A stretch of 64,000 nt of DNA from Actinomycetospora cinnamomea (GTDB lineage Bacteria; Actinomycetota; Actinomycetes; Mycobacteriales; Pseudonocardiaceae): assembly GCF_003096675.1 (NCBI RefSeq), contig NZ_QEKW01000004.1, forward strand, positions 1 to 64,000, read 5' to 3'. The position numbers and the translations under genes were made by a program. Under the pieces are notes generated by a model. The model was not told where the DNA came from and made no database searches. It was given only the letters and a program-made list of their open reading frames with translations. Positions 1 through 8,640 of the stretch are shown one piece after another. Each line of letters begins with the position of its first letter. Within the stretch, counting starts at the first letter, position 1.

Positions 1-405
1 GCGGCGCGGGCGGGTTTCGTGAGCTCGATGGCCGGCAGCGAGGTGGGCGAGGCGGTCTCCGAGCTCCACGACCTGCGGCGCACGTTCACCGAGCGCGCGC
101 TCATGGCGGGCACCGACCTCGTCGTGCGCCCGCTGATGCGCGAGGGCGCCACACCCGAGCAGGTCGCGGCGATGACCCTCGGCGACGCCCCTCCGTCGGG
201 CGATCTCCGCCGGCTGCGGGCCAGGCGCCGGGAACTCGGGATCCCGGACGGCGACGACGCCCCGCTCGTCGTCGACCCCACCGGAGCGACCGTGGGTGTC
301 GACGCCCTTCCCCTGCACCTGCGCAAGGCCCGCTCCTACCAGGTGGGCGTCGACGCCAACACGAGCATCTGCCGCGGCCAGCTCGCGGCGCGCTACGGGG
401 TCTGA
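1..405 (+). CDS. Unidentified protein, C-terminal part (cut by window edge)
   Basis: The reading frame is open from the first base to a TGA at 403-405, so this is probably the end of a gene that begins upstream; a GTG at 19 could also start a 128-residue protein. The visible part is Arg/Ala-rich and mainly helical in character, with a short C-terminal stretch ending in SICRGQLAARYGV. I do not recognise the family and see no signal peptide, membrane segment or known catalytic motif. It is followed by two copies of a dispersed hairpin repeat, and the next gene faces it. Confidence 0.5.
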   Translation, partial: AARAGFVSSMAGSEVGEAVSELHDLRRTFTERALMAGTDLVVRPLMREGATPEQVAAMTLGDAPPSGDLRRLRARRRELGIPDGDDAPLVVDPTGATVGVDALPLHLRKARSYQVGVDANTSICRGQLAARYGV

Positions 406-416
406 CCGGTTTCCCG

Positions 417-465
417 GAGCGAACGCGCTGTTCGCTGCTTCTATGCGTTCGAACTCCGCGTTCGC
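417..465 (-). repeat. Dispersed double-hairpin repeat, copy A
   Basis: Read on the minus strand, this is two short inverted repeats: a small hairpin (GCGAAC arm, 5-nt loop, GTTCG arm), then a spacer containing CATAGAA, then a stronger hairpin with GCGAAC/GTTCGC arms. The same unit recurs at 501, 1646 and 33965. It lies 12 bases after the stop of the edge gene. The form resembles REP/MITE-like intergenic elements. Confidence 0.7.
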
Positions 466-500
466 CTCCGGGACATCGAGGCATGCGGGTGGCGCCCGGT

Positions 501-545
501 GCAGCGAACGCGCTGTTCGCTGCTCTCCTGCGCGCGAGGCGCCCG
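501..545 (-). repeat. Dispersed double-hairpin repeat, copy B (degenerate)
   Basis: The strong hairpin (9-bp arms GCAGCGAAC and GTTCGCTGC around a 5-nt loop) is intact at 501-523, while the second, weaker hairpin and the spacer are diverged compared with copies C and D. It sits about 30 bases beyond the stop codon of the minus-strand DUF559-type gene, on the same side as copy A and in the same orientation. Confidence 0.6.
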
Positions 546-576
546 TGCGCGGCGGAGCGTCCGCTCCGATGGTGTG

Positions 577-1530
577 TCAGGACACCGGAACGACGCGGAT
601 GTCGGGGCAGGGACGACCGGCCGCGAGCCGGTACTGCCCCCACAGCTCCGCGACGACATCCGCCTTCTCCTGCCGCAGTCGGCGCGGGCGGGTGTGCGCG
701 ACGACGAGACCCGCCGCCTGCATCCGCGCGCGCCGGCGCAACGTCGCGTCCCAGTCCTCGAGCGTGAGGTGGTGCGCGAGCGAGTCGATCTCCCACGCCA
801 GGCCGACGTCGGGGAAGTACGCGTCCGCCTGGGCGAGGTACGTCCCGTCGGTGGTGTAGAGCTTCGGGTTCCACAGCACCGGCGGGAGGTCGCTGTCGCG
901 GTGGAGATCCCGCGCCCAGGCCTCGGCGACCGAGCGCACGCCGGCCTCGAGCTCGTCGAGGACCTGGCGCGGCAGCGCGGTCCCGCGTTGTGAGCCGGCA
1001 GCCAGTTCCACCCTCAGTCGGGCGACGGTCGTCCGACCCTTCTGGACGACCTCGGCGAGGACGGCACGGACCGCGTCCCGCCGGTCGAGGCGCCGCACCG
1101 TGCAGATGACGGCGCGCTCGAGCGGGGCGAGCGGGAGACCGCCGACGTCGACCGGTGCGGGGAGTCGCTCGGTCCGTTCGATCTCCACGAACGCCGAGGA
1201 CGTGCGCTGGCGCTGTGCGTCGACGAGGACCAGCAGCCGACCGGCGGGCGACGGGTTCGTCAGCCCGTACCGCCGGAGGGCCTCGCCCCCGCTCAGCACC
1301 GCACCCGGCCCCGCGTACAGCAGCGCGGCGGCGGCACGCTGGTCGTCGGTCGGCTCGTCCGGACCCTCCTTGACGACGCCGCGCAGGACTCGCCGGGCGT
1401 GGCCGGCCTGGACCCGCCGGGAGATGGTCGACGACGACATCCCGAGCGAGGTCAGGTCGGCGACCGCCGCCACCCCGAACAGGCCGACGGAGGCGATGGC
1501 GACGGGATCGAGGCGAGCGCGTCGGGGCAT
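577..1530 (-). CDS. AbiEi-antitoxin/DUF559-type protein
   Basis: This 317-residue protein has the layout common in actinobacterial 'type IV TA AbiEi antitoxin domain / DUF559' proteins. An N-terminal winged-helix-like part (residues about 10-60, with SSSTISRRVQAGHARRV) is followed by a middle domain and a C-terminal part that looks like a Vsr/DUF559 nuclease-fold remnant: an acidic residue in FPDVGLAWEIDS, then HTRPRRLRQEK. The ATG at 1530 is chosen because it begins MPRRARLDP; upstream in frame the sequence reads into repeat copy C. No partner toxin gene is adjacent, so a toxin-antitoxin role is not supported here. The gene is bracketed by repeat copies A/B on one side and C on the other. 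Confidence 0.75.
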   Translation of the reverse strand: MPRRARLDPVAIASVGLFGVAAVADLTSLGMSSSTISRRVQAGHARRVLRGVVKEGPDEPTDDQRAAAALLYAGPGAVLSGGEALRRYGLTNPSPAGRLLVLVDAQRQRTSSAFVEIERTERLPAPVDVGGLPLAPLERAVICTVRRLDRRDAVRAVLAEVVQKGRTTVARLRVELAAGSQRGTALPRQVLDELEAGVRSVAEAWARDLHRDSDLPPVLWNPKLYTTDGTYLAQADAYFPDVGLAWEIDSLAHHLTLEDWDATLRRRARMQAAGLVVAHTRPRRLRQEKADVVAELWGQYRLAAGRPCPDIRVVPVS

Positions 1531-1645
1531 GTGCCCGAGCCTCGCCCGCCTGGCGACGGCAGCGGTAACGACGCCCGCCGCGCCTGTGGACGCATTCGGC
1601 GGATGGGGACGGGCGCCCGGACCTGAACACGCCGAACCACGGGGA

Positions 1646-1695
1646 GCGAACGGGGACTTCGCGCGCATAGAAGCAGCGAACAGCGCGTTCGCTGC
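1646..1695 (+). repeat. Dispersed double-hairpin repeat, copy C
   Basis: A full-length copy in plus orientation: GCGAAC-GGGGA-CTTCGC, the spacer GCGCATAGAA, then the 9-bp-arm hairpin at 1673-1695. It sits between the start of the DUF559-type gene and the stop of the MetE-like gene. It is in inverted orientation relative to copies A and B, so the DUF559-type gene is flanked by inverted copies. Confidence 0.7.
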
Positions 1696-1706
1696 AACGG
1701 ACCCGC

Positions 1707-2834
1707 TCAGCCCCAGACGTCGCGAGCCACGGAGACGATCAGTTCGAGCTTGGCGCGCTGCTGGTCGGCGGTCAGGTCGTTGCCCTCGACCGTGGAGGAG
1801 AAGCCGCACTGCGGGGACAGGCAGAGCTGCTCCAGCGGCACGTACTTGGTCGCCTCCTCGATACGACGCTTGAGGGTGTCCGGGTCCTCGAGCTCGCCGG
1901 TCTTGGTGGTCACGAGACCCAGCACCACCTGCTGGTCGCCGCGGGGCAGGAAGCGCAGGGGCGAGAAGTCGCCGGAGCGGGCGTCGTCGTACTCGCAGAA
2001 GAAGCCGTCGACCTGCAGGCCGCCGAAGACGGCGTCGGCGACGTAGTCGTAGCCGCCCTCGGCCGCCCACGACGAGCGGTAGTTGCCGCGGCACATGTGC
2101 GTGGTGACGCGGAGGTCGTCGGGGCGGTCGCGGAGCACCTCGTTGATCGTGTCGACGTAGCGCTGGTGCATGGTCGTGGCGTCCTCGCCGCGGGCGGTCA
2201 TCGACTCCCGCTGGGCGGGGTCGTTGAGGTAGGCGAGCGAGGTGTCGTCGAGCTGCAGGTAGCGCACGCCGAGGTCGTAGAGCGCGTGCACCTCGGCGCG
2301 GTAGGCGGCGGCGAGGTCGTTCCAGAAGTCGTCGGCGTCGGTGTACACCCCGCCCTCCTGCACCGGGGCGCCCCCGAGGCGGTAGTGCAGCATCGACGGC
2401 GAGGGGATGGTCAGCTTCGGCACCGCGGTGGTCACCGTGGACGCCAGCATCGAGAACGCGTCGCCGAAGATCGTGGTGGACAGCCCGATCCGCTGGTCGA
2501 TGACCATCGCCTTCGAGGTGAAGCTCAGGTCGCCCGAGGCGTTGTGGAACGCGACCTGGACCGACGAGTCCTGCGACGGGCGCACCCCGTCGAGCTGGTA
2601 CAGGAAGTCCATGTGCCACGACGTGCGGCGGAACTCGCCGTCGGTGGCCGCCTGCAGGCCCACCGACTCCTGCAGCGCCACCACGTCGCGGATCGCCTCG
2701 TCCTCGGCGGCCCGCAGGTCGGCGTCGGAGAGGCGACCGGCGGCGTGGTCGTCGCGGGCCTGCCGCAGGGCGGGCGGGCGCAGGAGGCTCCCGACGTGGT
2801 CGGCACGGAACGGTGCGGTGGTCCGGGCACTCAT
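1707..2834 (-). CDS. MetE C-terminal-domain-like methyltransferase (YxjG/YxjH type)
   Basis: The 375-residue protein matches the size of stand-alone proteins built only from the catalytic TIM-barrel of cobalamin-independent methionine synthase. The N-terminus FRADHVGSLLRP is the family's usual opening. The zinc-site pattern is visible: His-x-Cys in THMCRGN near residue 246, a Glu in FFCEYD, and Cys in SPQCGF near residue 342. Full MetE enzymes are about twice as long because of an N-terminal duplicate domain that is absent here. Such proteins probably transfer methyl groups between thiols, but the methyl donor is not known, so I do not name it metE. An IclR regulator lies directly upstream on the same strand. 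Confidence 0.88.
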   Translation of the reverse strand: MSARTTAPFRADHVGSLLRPPALRQARDDHAAGRLSDADLRAAEDEAIRDVVALQESVGLQAATDGEFRRTSWHMDFLYQLDGVRPSQDSSVQVAFHNASGDLSFTSKAMVIDQRIGLSTTIFGDAFSMLASTVTTAVPKLTIPSPSMLHYRLGGAPVQEGGVYTDADDFWNDLAAAYRAEVHALYDLGVRYLQLDDTSLAYLNDPAQRESMTARGEDATTMHQRYVDTINEVLRDRPDDLRVTTHMCRGNYRSSWAAEGGYDYVADAVFGGLQVDGFFCEYDDARSGDFSPLRFLPRGDQQVVLGLVTTKTGELEDPDTLKRRIEEATKYVPLEQLCLSPQCGFSSTVEGNDLTADQQRAKLELIVSVARDVWG

Positions 2835-2844
2835 GCGGCGGAGG

Positions 2845-3681
2845 TTATCCGCGCCGGACCGCGCCCGGGCCCCCGTCGTCCCACCCAGTGGAAACCGGAT
2901 CGCGCAGCGCGTCCGCCAGCCGCCGCGCCCCGTCCCGGACGGCGCGCTCGAGGCGCTCGCGGCGGTCGGCGATGCTGCCCGGACCGCCCGCCGGCACGAC
3001 CGGGACGGCCACCGCCACGGCGCCCACCAGCGCCGGCGCCCCGCGCGGGCCCGGCACGCGGACCGGCGCGGCCATGCACGCCAGGCGCTCGCGGAACTCC
3101 CCGCGGTCGACGGCGAGGTCGCGGCGGCGCACCCCGGCGAGCTCGCGGTCGAGCGCCTCGAGGTCGGTCATCGTGCGGTAGGCGTGCGAGGGCAGGCCGT
3201 CGCGGTCGAGGATGGCGCGCCGGGCCACGTCGTCGGCCTCGGCCAGCAGCAGCTTGCCGACGGCGGTCGCGTGCAGGGCGCCCCGCCAGGTCGAGATCAT
3301 GGGCACCGGGTGCTCCGCGCAGTCGTCATGGGCCACGACCACCACGTCGTCGTCGCGGAACGCCGCGTAGAGCGCGCCCGCGCCGGCGGTCGCGTGCACG
3401 TCGCGCAGGATCGCGCCGAGCCCGCGCGGCACGGGCAGCTGGGCGACGAGACGGTCGTGCAGCGCCGGCAGCTTGGGCCCCAGCCCGAAGCCGCGCGAGG
3501 CCTCGAGGCGCACGAGGTAGCCGTCGACGACGAGGCTCTCGAGCAGGTGGTAGGTCGTCGACAGGTTGTACTCGAGGCGCCTCGCCACGGCCTTGGCGCT
3601 GATCCCGTCGCCGGCCGCGGCGACCACCTCGAGCACCTGCAGGGCGCGGTGCACGGAGGAGAGCGCGCTCACACCCGCCAT
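2845..3681 (-). CDS. IclR-family transcriptional regulator
   Basis: A 278-residue IclR regulator with an N-terminal winged helix-turn-helix (residues about 5-60, SAKAVARRLEYNLSTTYHLLESL) followed by the effector-binding IclR domain, which includes TWRGALHATAVGKLLLAE and the family signature GVRRRDLAVDRGEF. The C-terminus is rich in Pro, Gly and Arg. The start at 3681 gives MAGVSALSSVHRALQVLEV, the normal family N-terminus. It lies 10 bases upstream of the MetE-like gene in the same direction and so may be co-transcribed with it and regulate it; that is inference from position. The effector is unknown. Confidence 0.9.
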   Translation of the reverse strand: MAGVSALSSVHRALQVLEVVAAAGDGISAKAVARRLEYNLSTTYHLLESLVVDGYLVRLEASRGFGLGPKLPALHDRLVAQLPVPRGLGAILRDVHATAGAGALYAAFRDDDVVVVAHDDCAEHPVPMISTWRGALHATAVGKLLLAEADDVARRAILDRDGLPSHAYRTMTDLEALDRELAGVRRRDLAVDRGEFRERLACMAAPVRVPGPRGAPALVGAVAVAVPVVPAGGPGSIADRRERLERAVRDGARRLADALRDPVSTGWDDGGPGAVRRG

Positions 3682-3711
3682 GACACACGGGTGCGACCCG
3701 GGGAGTCCAGA

Positions 3712-4692
3712 TCAGGCGTCCAGCCGGGTGTCCTCCGAGGCCTCGGTGAGCGCGGCGAGCTCGTCGGGGGCCAGCGTGAGCTCGGCCATCGGCAGGATCG
3801 TGCCGAGCTGGTCGAGGTTCCGCGCGCTCGCGATCGGCGCCGTCACCGTCGGCTGGGCGGCCAGCCAGGCCAGCGCCACCGCCGCCACCGGCGCGTTGTG
3901 CCCGGCGGCGACCTCGTCGAGCACGCCGAGCACCCGCACGCCGCGGTCGTCGAGGTAGGTCACGGCGCCGCCGGCGCGGGCCGAGGCCATCGGGCCGCTG
4001 GTGTCGGGCGGCGTGTCGCCCGGCCGGTACTTGCCGGTGAGGAAGCCCTTGGCCAGCGCGAAGTAGGGCATCACCCCGAGATCGGCCGACGCCGCGATCT
4101 CGGCCAGCTCGTCCTCGTAGCCCGCGCGCTCGACGAGGTTGTAGTGCGGCTGCAGGGCCACCGGCCGCACCAGCCCGTGCCGGTCGGCGACGGTCAGCAC
4201 CGAGGTCAGCCGATCCGCCGAGTAGTTCGACACCCCGACGTGGCGGACCTTGCCCGCGCGGACGAGCTCGTCGAACACGGCGAGCATCTCCTCGACCGGC
4301 GTGTCCGGGTCGTCCCGGTGGGCGTAGTAGAGGTCGATGCGGTCGGTGCGCAGCCGGCGCAGCGAGTCCTCGCACGCCGCCCGCACGTTGTCCGGCGACA
4401 GGCCCGGGCGCTCGGGCCACGAGCCGACCTTGGTGGCCACCACGAGGCGGTCGCGCACCCCGCGGTCGGCCATCCAGTCGCCCAGCACCCGCTCCGAGTC
4501 GCCGCCGGTGTTGCCCTCGACGCGCCACGTGTAGGAGTCGGCGGTGTCGACGAAGTCCCCGCCGGCCGCGAGGTAGGCGTCGAGCACGGCGTACGAGGTC
4601 GGCGCGTCCGCGGTCCACCCGAACACGTTGCCGCCCAGGCAGAGCGGGTGGACGTCGAGGTCGGTGCGCGGGATGCGGACGCGTGCAGCCAT
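3712..4692 (-). CDS. Aldo/keto reductase
   Basis: A 326-residue (alpha/beta)8 NADPH-dependent aldo/keto reductase. The catalytic tetrad can be seen as Asp and Tyr in DTADSYTW, Lys in VATKVG and His in YYAHRDD. The C-terminal nucleotide-binding stretch includes APIASARNLDQL. I prefer the ATG at 4692 (MAARVRIPRTDLDV) over the upstream ATG at 4725 because the first strand of the fold begins immediately after it. It is divergent from the GH65 phosphorylase, with 140 bases between the two starts. The substrate cannot be read from the sequence; related enzymes act on sugar-derived or xenobiotic carbonyls. Confidence 0.9.
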   Translation of the reverse strand: MAARVRIPRTDLDVHPLCLGGNVFGWTADAPTSYAVLDAYLAAGGDFVDTADSYTWRVEGNTGGDSERVLGDWMADRGVRDRLVVATKVGSWPERPGLSPDNVRAACEDSLRRLRTDRIDLYYAHRDDPDTPVEEMLAVFDELVRAGKVRHVGVSNYSADRLTSVLTVADRHGLVRPVALQPHYNLVERAGYEDELAEIAASADLGVMPYFALAKGFLTGKYRPGDTPPDTSGPMASARAGGAVTYLDDRGVRVLGVLDEVAAGHNAPVAAVALAWLAAQPTVTAPIASARNLDQLGTILPMAELTLAPDELAALTEASEDTRLDA

Positions 4693-4832
4693 GCCCCCAC
4701 CGTAGGCACGCGCGGCGGGTGGCACCGGAGGAAGCGACTACGCTGCCCGCCGACCTCCGCGGGAGAGCGACGCCGCTCCGGCGGGCCCGAGGGCGCACCC
4801 CGCGCGCGTCCTCCAGCGGACGAGGAGAACCG

Positions 4833-7190
4833 GTGATCACCAACGCGTTCCGCGTCGAACCCTGGACCATCCACGAGGCCCACGTCGACCTCGACTTCCT
4901 GCCCCAGACGGAGTCGCTCTTCGCGCTGGCCAACGGGCACGTCGGGCTGCGCGGCAACCTCGACGAGGGCGAGCCGCACGCCATGCCGGGCACGTACCTC
5001 AACTCGTTCTTCGAGTCCCGCCCGTTGCCGCACGCCGAGGGCGGCTTCGGCTACCCCGACGAGGGCCAGACGCTGGTCAACGTCCCCAACGGCAAGCTGA
5101 TCCGCGTGCTCGTCGACGACGAGCCGCTCGACGTGCGCTACGGCCAGGTGCTCGAGCACCACCGCACGCTCGACATGCGGGCCGGCACGCTCACCCGCCA
5201 CGTCGACTGGGTCTCACCCGCCGGTCAGCGGGTGACGGTGACCTCGGAGCGGCTGGTGTCGTTCTCCCAGCGCTCGGTGGCCGCGATCTCCTACGAGGTC
5301 GCCGTGCCCCCCGACGCCGGGTCCGAGGCCCTCCTGGTCATCCAGTCCGAGCTCTTCGCCAACGAGCAGATGCCCGTCATCGAGGGCGACCCGCGCGTGG
5401 CGGCGGCGCTGCAGAACGTCCTCGTGCCCGAGCACCACTCGTTCTCCAGCCACGGCGCCCGCATGACCCACCAGACGCGGCGCTCGGAGCTGCGGGTGGG
5501 TGCCGCGATGGAGCACCAGGTCTACGGGCCGGACGACGCCCAGGTCACCAGCTCCTGCTCGAACAACGTCGGGCGCACCACGGTCATCACGCGGCTCAAG
5601 CCCGGCCAGAGCCTGCGCGTCGTGAAGTACATGGCCTACGGCTGGTCGAGCTCGCGGTCGCAGCCCGCGATCGTCGACCAGGTCGAGGCCGCGCTGGACG
5701 CCTCGGTCTACACGGGCTGGGACGGGCTGGTCGCCGCGCAGCGGGCGTACCTCGACGAGTTCTGGGCGCGGGCCGACCTCGAGATCGACGGCGACCCGCG
5801 CCTGCAGCAGGCGCTGCGGTACTGCCTGTTCCAGGTGCTGCAGGCCGGCGCCCGAGCCGAGAAGCGCGCCATCGGCGCCAAGGGCCTCACCGGCCAGGGG
5901 TACGACGGCCACACGTTCTGGGACGGCGAGACGTTCGTGCTGCCGGTGTTCATGTACACCCAGCCGCGCGCGGCGGCCGACGCGCTGCGCTGGCGACACT
6001 CGACGCTCGACATCGCCTACGCCCACGCCGCGCACCTCGGCCTGAAGGGCGCCGCCTTCGCCTGGCGCACCATCCGGGGCGAGGAGTGCTCGGGCTACTG
6101 GCCCGCGGGCACCGCGGCGTTCCACGTCAACGCCGACATCGCCGACGCCGTCATGCGCTACGTCGCCGCCACCGACGACAAGGAGTTCGAGCGGGAGGTC
6201 GGCGTCGACCTCCTGGTGGCCACCGCCCGGCTGTGGCGCTCGCTCGGCCACCACGACAGCGACAGCGCGTTCCGCATCGACGGCGTCACCGGCCCCGACG
6301 AGTACTCCGCGGTGGCCGACAACAACGTCTACACCAACCTCATGGCGCAGAAGAACCTGCGCGGTGCCGCCGACGCCGCCGTGCGCTGGCCGCGCGAGGC
6401 CGAGCGGCTGCACGTGAGCCCCGAGGAGATCGCGAGCTGGCGGTCCGCGGCGTCGGCGATGGTGATCCCGTTCGACTCCGCGCTCGGCATCCACCAGCAG
6501 AGCGAGGGCTTCACCCGCCACGCCGTCTGGGACTTCGAGAACACCCCCGAGAGCGCCTACCCCCTGCTGCTCAACTACCCGTACTTCGACCTGTACCGCA
6601 AGCAGGTCGTCAAGCAGCCCGACCTGGTGCTGGCGATGGTCCAGTGCCCGGACGCGTTCACCCCGCAGCAGAAGTACGACAACTTCGTCTACTACGAGCG
6701 CATCACCGTCCGCGACTCGTCGCTCTCGCCCGGCACGCTGGCGGTGATGGCCGCCGAGACCGGCCACCTCGACCTCGCCTACGACTACCTGTGCGAGTCC
6801 GCGCAGATGGACCTCGCCGACCTCGAGCACAACGTCCGCGACGGCGTGCACCTCGCCGCGCTCGGCAGCGCGTGGACGGCCGTGGTCATGGGGCTCGGGG
6901 GCATGCGCACCCACGACGGCGGGCTGAGCTTCGCGCCGCGGCTGCCCGAGCAGCTCTCCGGCCTGCGGTTCCGCGTGCAGTGGCGCGGGCGCTCCCTGCA
7001 CCTCGCGGTCAGCGGCACCGAGACCACCTACACCCTCGAGCACGGCGACGCCCTCGAGCTGCGCCACCACGAGGAGGACGTGAAGGTGGCCGTCGACGAG
7101 CCGGTCACCGTGGCCGTCCCGCCGCCTCCGCACGTCGGCGACGTCGAGCAGCCGCCCGGTCGGGCGCCGCTCTTCCGCCGCCACAGCTAG
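4833..7190 (+). CDS. Glycoside hydrolase family 65 (disaccharide phosphorylase type)
   Basis: A 785-residue GH65 enzyme, the family of maltose, trehalose and kojibiose phosphorylases that split alpha-glucosides with phosphate to give beta-glucose 1-phosphate. The N-terminal beta-sandwich domain covers roughly residues 1-270, followed by the (alpha/alpha)6 barrel. The general-acid region TGPDEYSAVADNNVYTN lies near residue 486, with the Glu expected to be catalytic. The GTG at 4833, eight bases after a GAGGAG ribosome site, gives the usual N-terminus (FRVEPWTIHE); the longer open frame upstream is not needed. No beta-phosphoglucomutase is adjacent, unlike many GH65 operons. Disaccharide specificity is not assigned. 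Confidence 0.9.
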   Translation: MITNAFRVEPWTIHEAHVDLDFLPQTESLFALANGHVGLRGNLDEGEPHAMPGTYLNSFFESRPLPHAEGGFGYPDEGQTLVNVPNGKLIRVLVDDEPLDVRYGQVLEHHRTLDMRAGTLTRHVDWVSPAGQRVTVTSERLVSFSQRSVAAISYEVAVPPDAGSEALLVIQSELFANEQMPVIEGDPRVAAALQNVLVPEHHSFSSHGARMTHQTRRSELRVGAAMEHQVYGPDDAQVTSSCSNNVGRTTVITRLKPGQSLRVVKYMAYGWSSSRSQPAIVDQVEAALDASVYTGWDGLVAAQRAYLDEFWARADLEIDGDPRLQQALRYCLFQVLQAGARAEKRAIGAKGLTGQGYDGHTFWDGETFVLPVFMYTQPRAAADALRWRHSTLDIAYAHAAHLGLKGAAFAWRTIRGEECSGYWPAGTAAFHVNADIADAVMRYVAATDDKEFEREVGVDLLVATARLWRSLGHHDSDSAFRIDGVTGPDEYSAVADNNVYTNLMAQKNLRGAADAAVRWPREAERLHVSPEEIASWRSAASAMVIPFDSALGIHQQSEGFTRHAVWDFENTPESAYPLLLNYPYFDLYRKQVVKQPDLVLAMVQCPDAFTPQQKYDNFVYYERITVRDSSLSPGTLAVMAAETGHLDLAYDYLCESAQMDLADLEHNVRDGVHLAALGSAWTAVVMGLGGMRTHDGGLSFAPRLPEQLSGLRFRVQWRGRSLHLAVSGTETTYTLEHGDALELRHHEEDVKVAVDEPVTVAVPPPPHVGDVEQPPGRAPLFRRHS

Positions 7191-7594
7191 CGGGGAGCCA
7201 CCGGGACGAGACGGTGGCGCCGGCGCGCCGCGCACACGCCCAGCGCGCGCCAGGGCAGCGGCGGGCCGGCGGCCTGGTAGCGCGTGCGGACGGGGTGCCA
7301 CAACCCGTCGGCACCGCGGTCCCACCGCGCGACGCCCGGCACCTGGCCCAGCACGGTCACCGAGCTGACGCCGCCGGGTTCGGGGTCGACCGCGACGTCG
7401 TAGCCCTCGCCGCCGGCCGGCAGCCCGCAGCGGCAGTGCGTCAGGGTCGCGCGGTGCCCGGTGGCGGTGGTGGTCGTCGTCCCGCAGATCGGCTCGGCGG
7501 GCAGGATCCAGGCGTCCCCGGCGGGGGACGCGGCCCCGGTCACGGGGTCGACGGAGCGGTCGGACACCGGGCCCTCCACGTCACCTGGCCGCAC
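7187..7594 (-). CDS. Hypothetical protein
   Basis: A 135-residue reading frame that meets the end of the GH65 gene tail to tail with a 4-base overlap. It contains a possible metal- or disulfide-forming pair (PICGTT and THCRCGLP), a WDRGADGLWHPVRTRYQ segment and a basic C-terminus. I do not recognise the family. Compact tail-to-tail packing and plausible codon usage support it, but there is no motif-level proof. Confidence 0.45.
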   Translation of the reverse strand: MRPGDVEGPVSDRSVDPVTGAASPAGDAWILPAEPICGTTTTTATGHRATLTHCRCGLPAGGEGYDVAVDPEPGGVSSVTVLGQVPGVARWDRGADGLWHPVRTRYQAAGPPLPWRALGVCAARRRHRLVPVAPR

Positions 7595-7705
7595 GCCTAC
7601 ATGTAGGGCGAAGAGTAGTTCACCGGTTCGGGGCGGCTGCGCTGGCTACCCTCCATCCCGACCGGTGCCGACCCGGCGGCGCCGCGAGCCCCGGAGGACC
7701 GGCGT

Positions 7706-8560
7706 TTGGCCGACCGCACCGACCCCAGCGCGCTGCGCTGGTTGATCGGGCACGAGCTGCGTGCGGCCCGCGAGCAGGCCGGGCACACGCAGAGCGCCGC
7801 GGCGCGCGTGCTCGACTGCACCCACGCGAAGATCAACTACCTGGAGCAGGGCAAGAACCAGCAGCGCCCCGACGAGGTCGTCCGGCTCCTGCACTCCTAC
7901 GGCGCCGATCCCAGCGACGTCGAACGCCTCGCGTCGCTCGCCTCCGCCGCCGACCGGGGCACCTGGTGGGCACCTTTCGCCGACGTCGTGCCCGACTGGC
8001 TGCGCACCTTCGTCGGCCTCGAAGGGCTCGCGTCGGCGTCGTTCGCCTACGAGCCGCTGCTGCTCCACGGCCTGCTGCAGACTCGTGCGTACGCCACGGC
8101 CCTGCTCGCGGACCCCCTGCGCGTCCCCGTCGTCGACGTCGAGCGGGTCGTCGCGCTGCGCCTCGCGCGCCAGCAGCGCCTGCACGACCCGGTGCGCCCG
8201 CTGCGCTACGAGGCGGTCATCGAGGAGACGATCCTCGACCGCCACGTGGGCGGGCCCGCGGTGATGGCCGAGCAGCTCGACCACCTGCTCGCCCTCTCGG
8301 AGCAGGACAACGTCGTCATCCGGGTGATGCCCCTCGCCGTCGCCGTGCACGACGGGCTGGACGGCGAGTTCACCCTGCTCGACTTCGACGCTGCGCGATC
8401 GATCGGTTACGTGGAGTTCCAGGACGGCGCCGTCTACGTCCAGGATCCTGACCGGATTGGCGGATACCGCACGGCCGCTGCGAGACTGCGCGACGCGGCG
8501 CTCCCGGAGGACGCCTCCCGCGAGGTGATCCGGGACCGGCGGGCGGCGCTGGGCGCCTGA
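7706..8560 (+). CDS. HTH-XRE regulator with DUF5753 (Scr1/WhiJ type)
   Basis: A 284-residue regulator of the kind abundant in filamentous actinomycetes. Residues about 10-65 form an XRE helix-turn-helix (REQAGHTQSAAARVLDCTHAKINYLEQGK) and residues about 100-275 the DUF5753 domain, with WLRTFVGLEGLASASFAYEPLLLHGLLQT. It starts with TTG at 7706, eight bases after a GGAGGA ribosome site. A DUF397 gene follows 80 bases downstream, the standard pairing seen in WhiJ/AbaA-type modules that influence development and antibiotic production. In those modules the small protein is thought to antagonise the regulator; that is inference for this pair. Confidence 0.9.
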   Translation: MADRTDPSALRWLIGHELRAAREQAGHTQSAAARVLDCTHAKINYLEQGKNQQRPDEVVRLLHSYGADPSDVERLASLASAADRGTWWAPFADVVPDWLRTFVGLEGLASASFAYEPLLLHGLLQTRAYATALLADPLRVPVVDVERVVALRLARQQRLHDPVRPLRYEAVIEETILDRHVGGPAVMAEQLDHLLALSEQDNVVIRVMPLAVAVHDGLDGEFTLLDFDAARSIGYVEFQDGAVYVQDPDRIGGYRTAAARLRDAALPEDASREVIRDRRAALGA

Positions 8561-8640
8561 CGCACGACACCTCGAGGTCGTCGCGACGGGCCCGGTGCCG
8601 CACGGGCCCCACCGCTCCCCCTGTGCAAGGAGACTCGGCC

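Noticed and set aside
577-2619. One long minus-strand open frame spanning the DUF559-type gene and upstream sequence
   Set aside because: Only the part from 1530 onward is family-like; the rest is an antisense shadow of the MetE-like gene in a G+C-rich region.
4683-4832. Fifty-codon N-terminal extension of the GH65 enzyme
   Set aside because: It overlaps the aldo/keto reductase start and promoter region and lacks family similarity; GTG 4833 with GAGGAG is better.
5214-7325. 703-codon antisense open frame across the GH65 gene
   Set aside because: It has Val/Gly/Arg-rich shadow composition and no family similarity, and it lies fully opposite a convincing GH65 gene.
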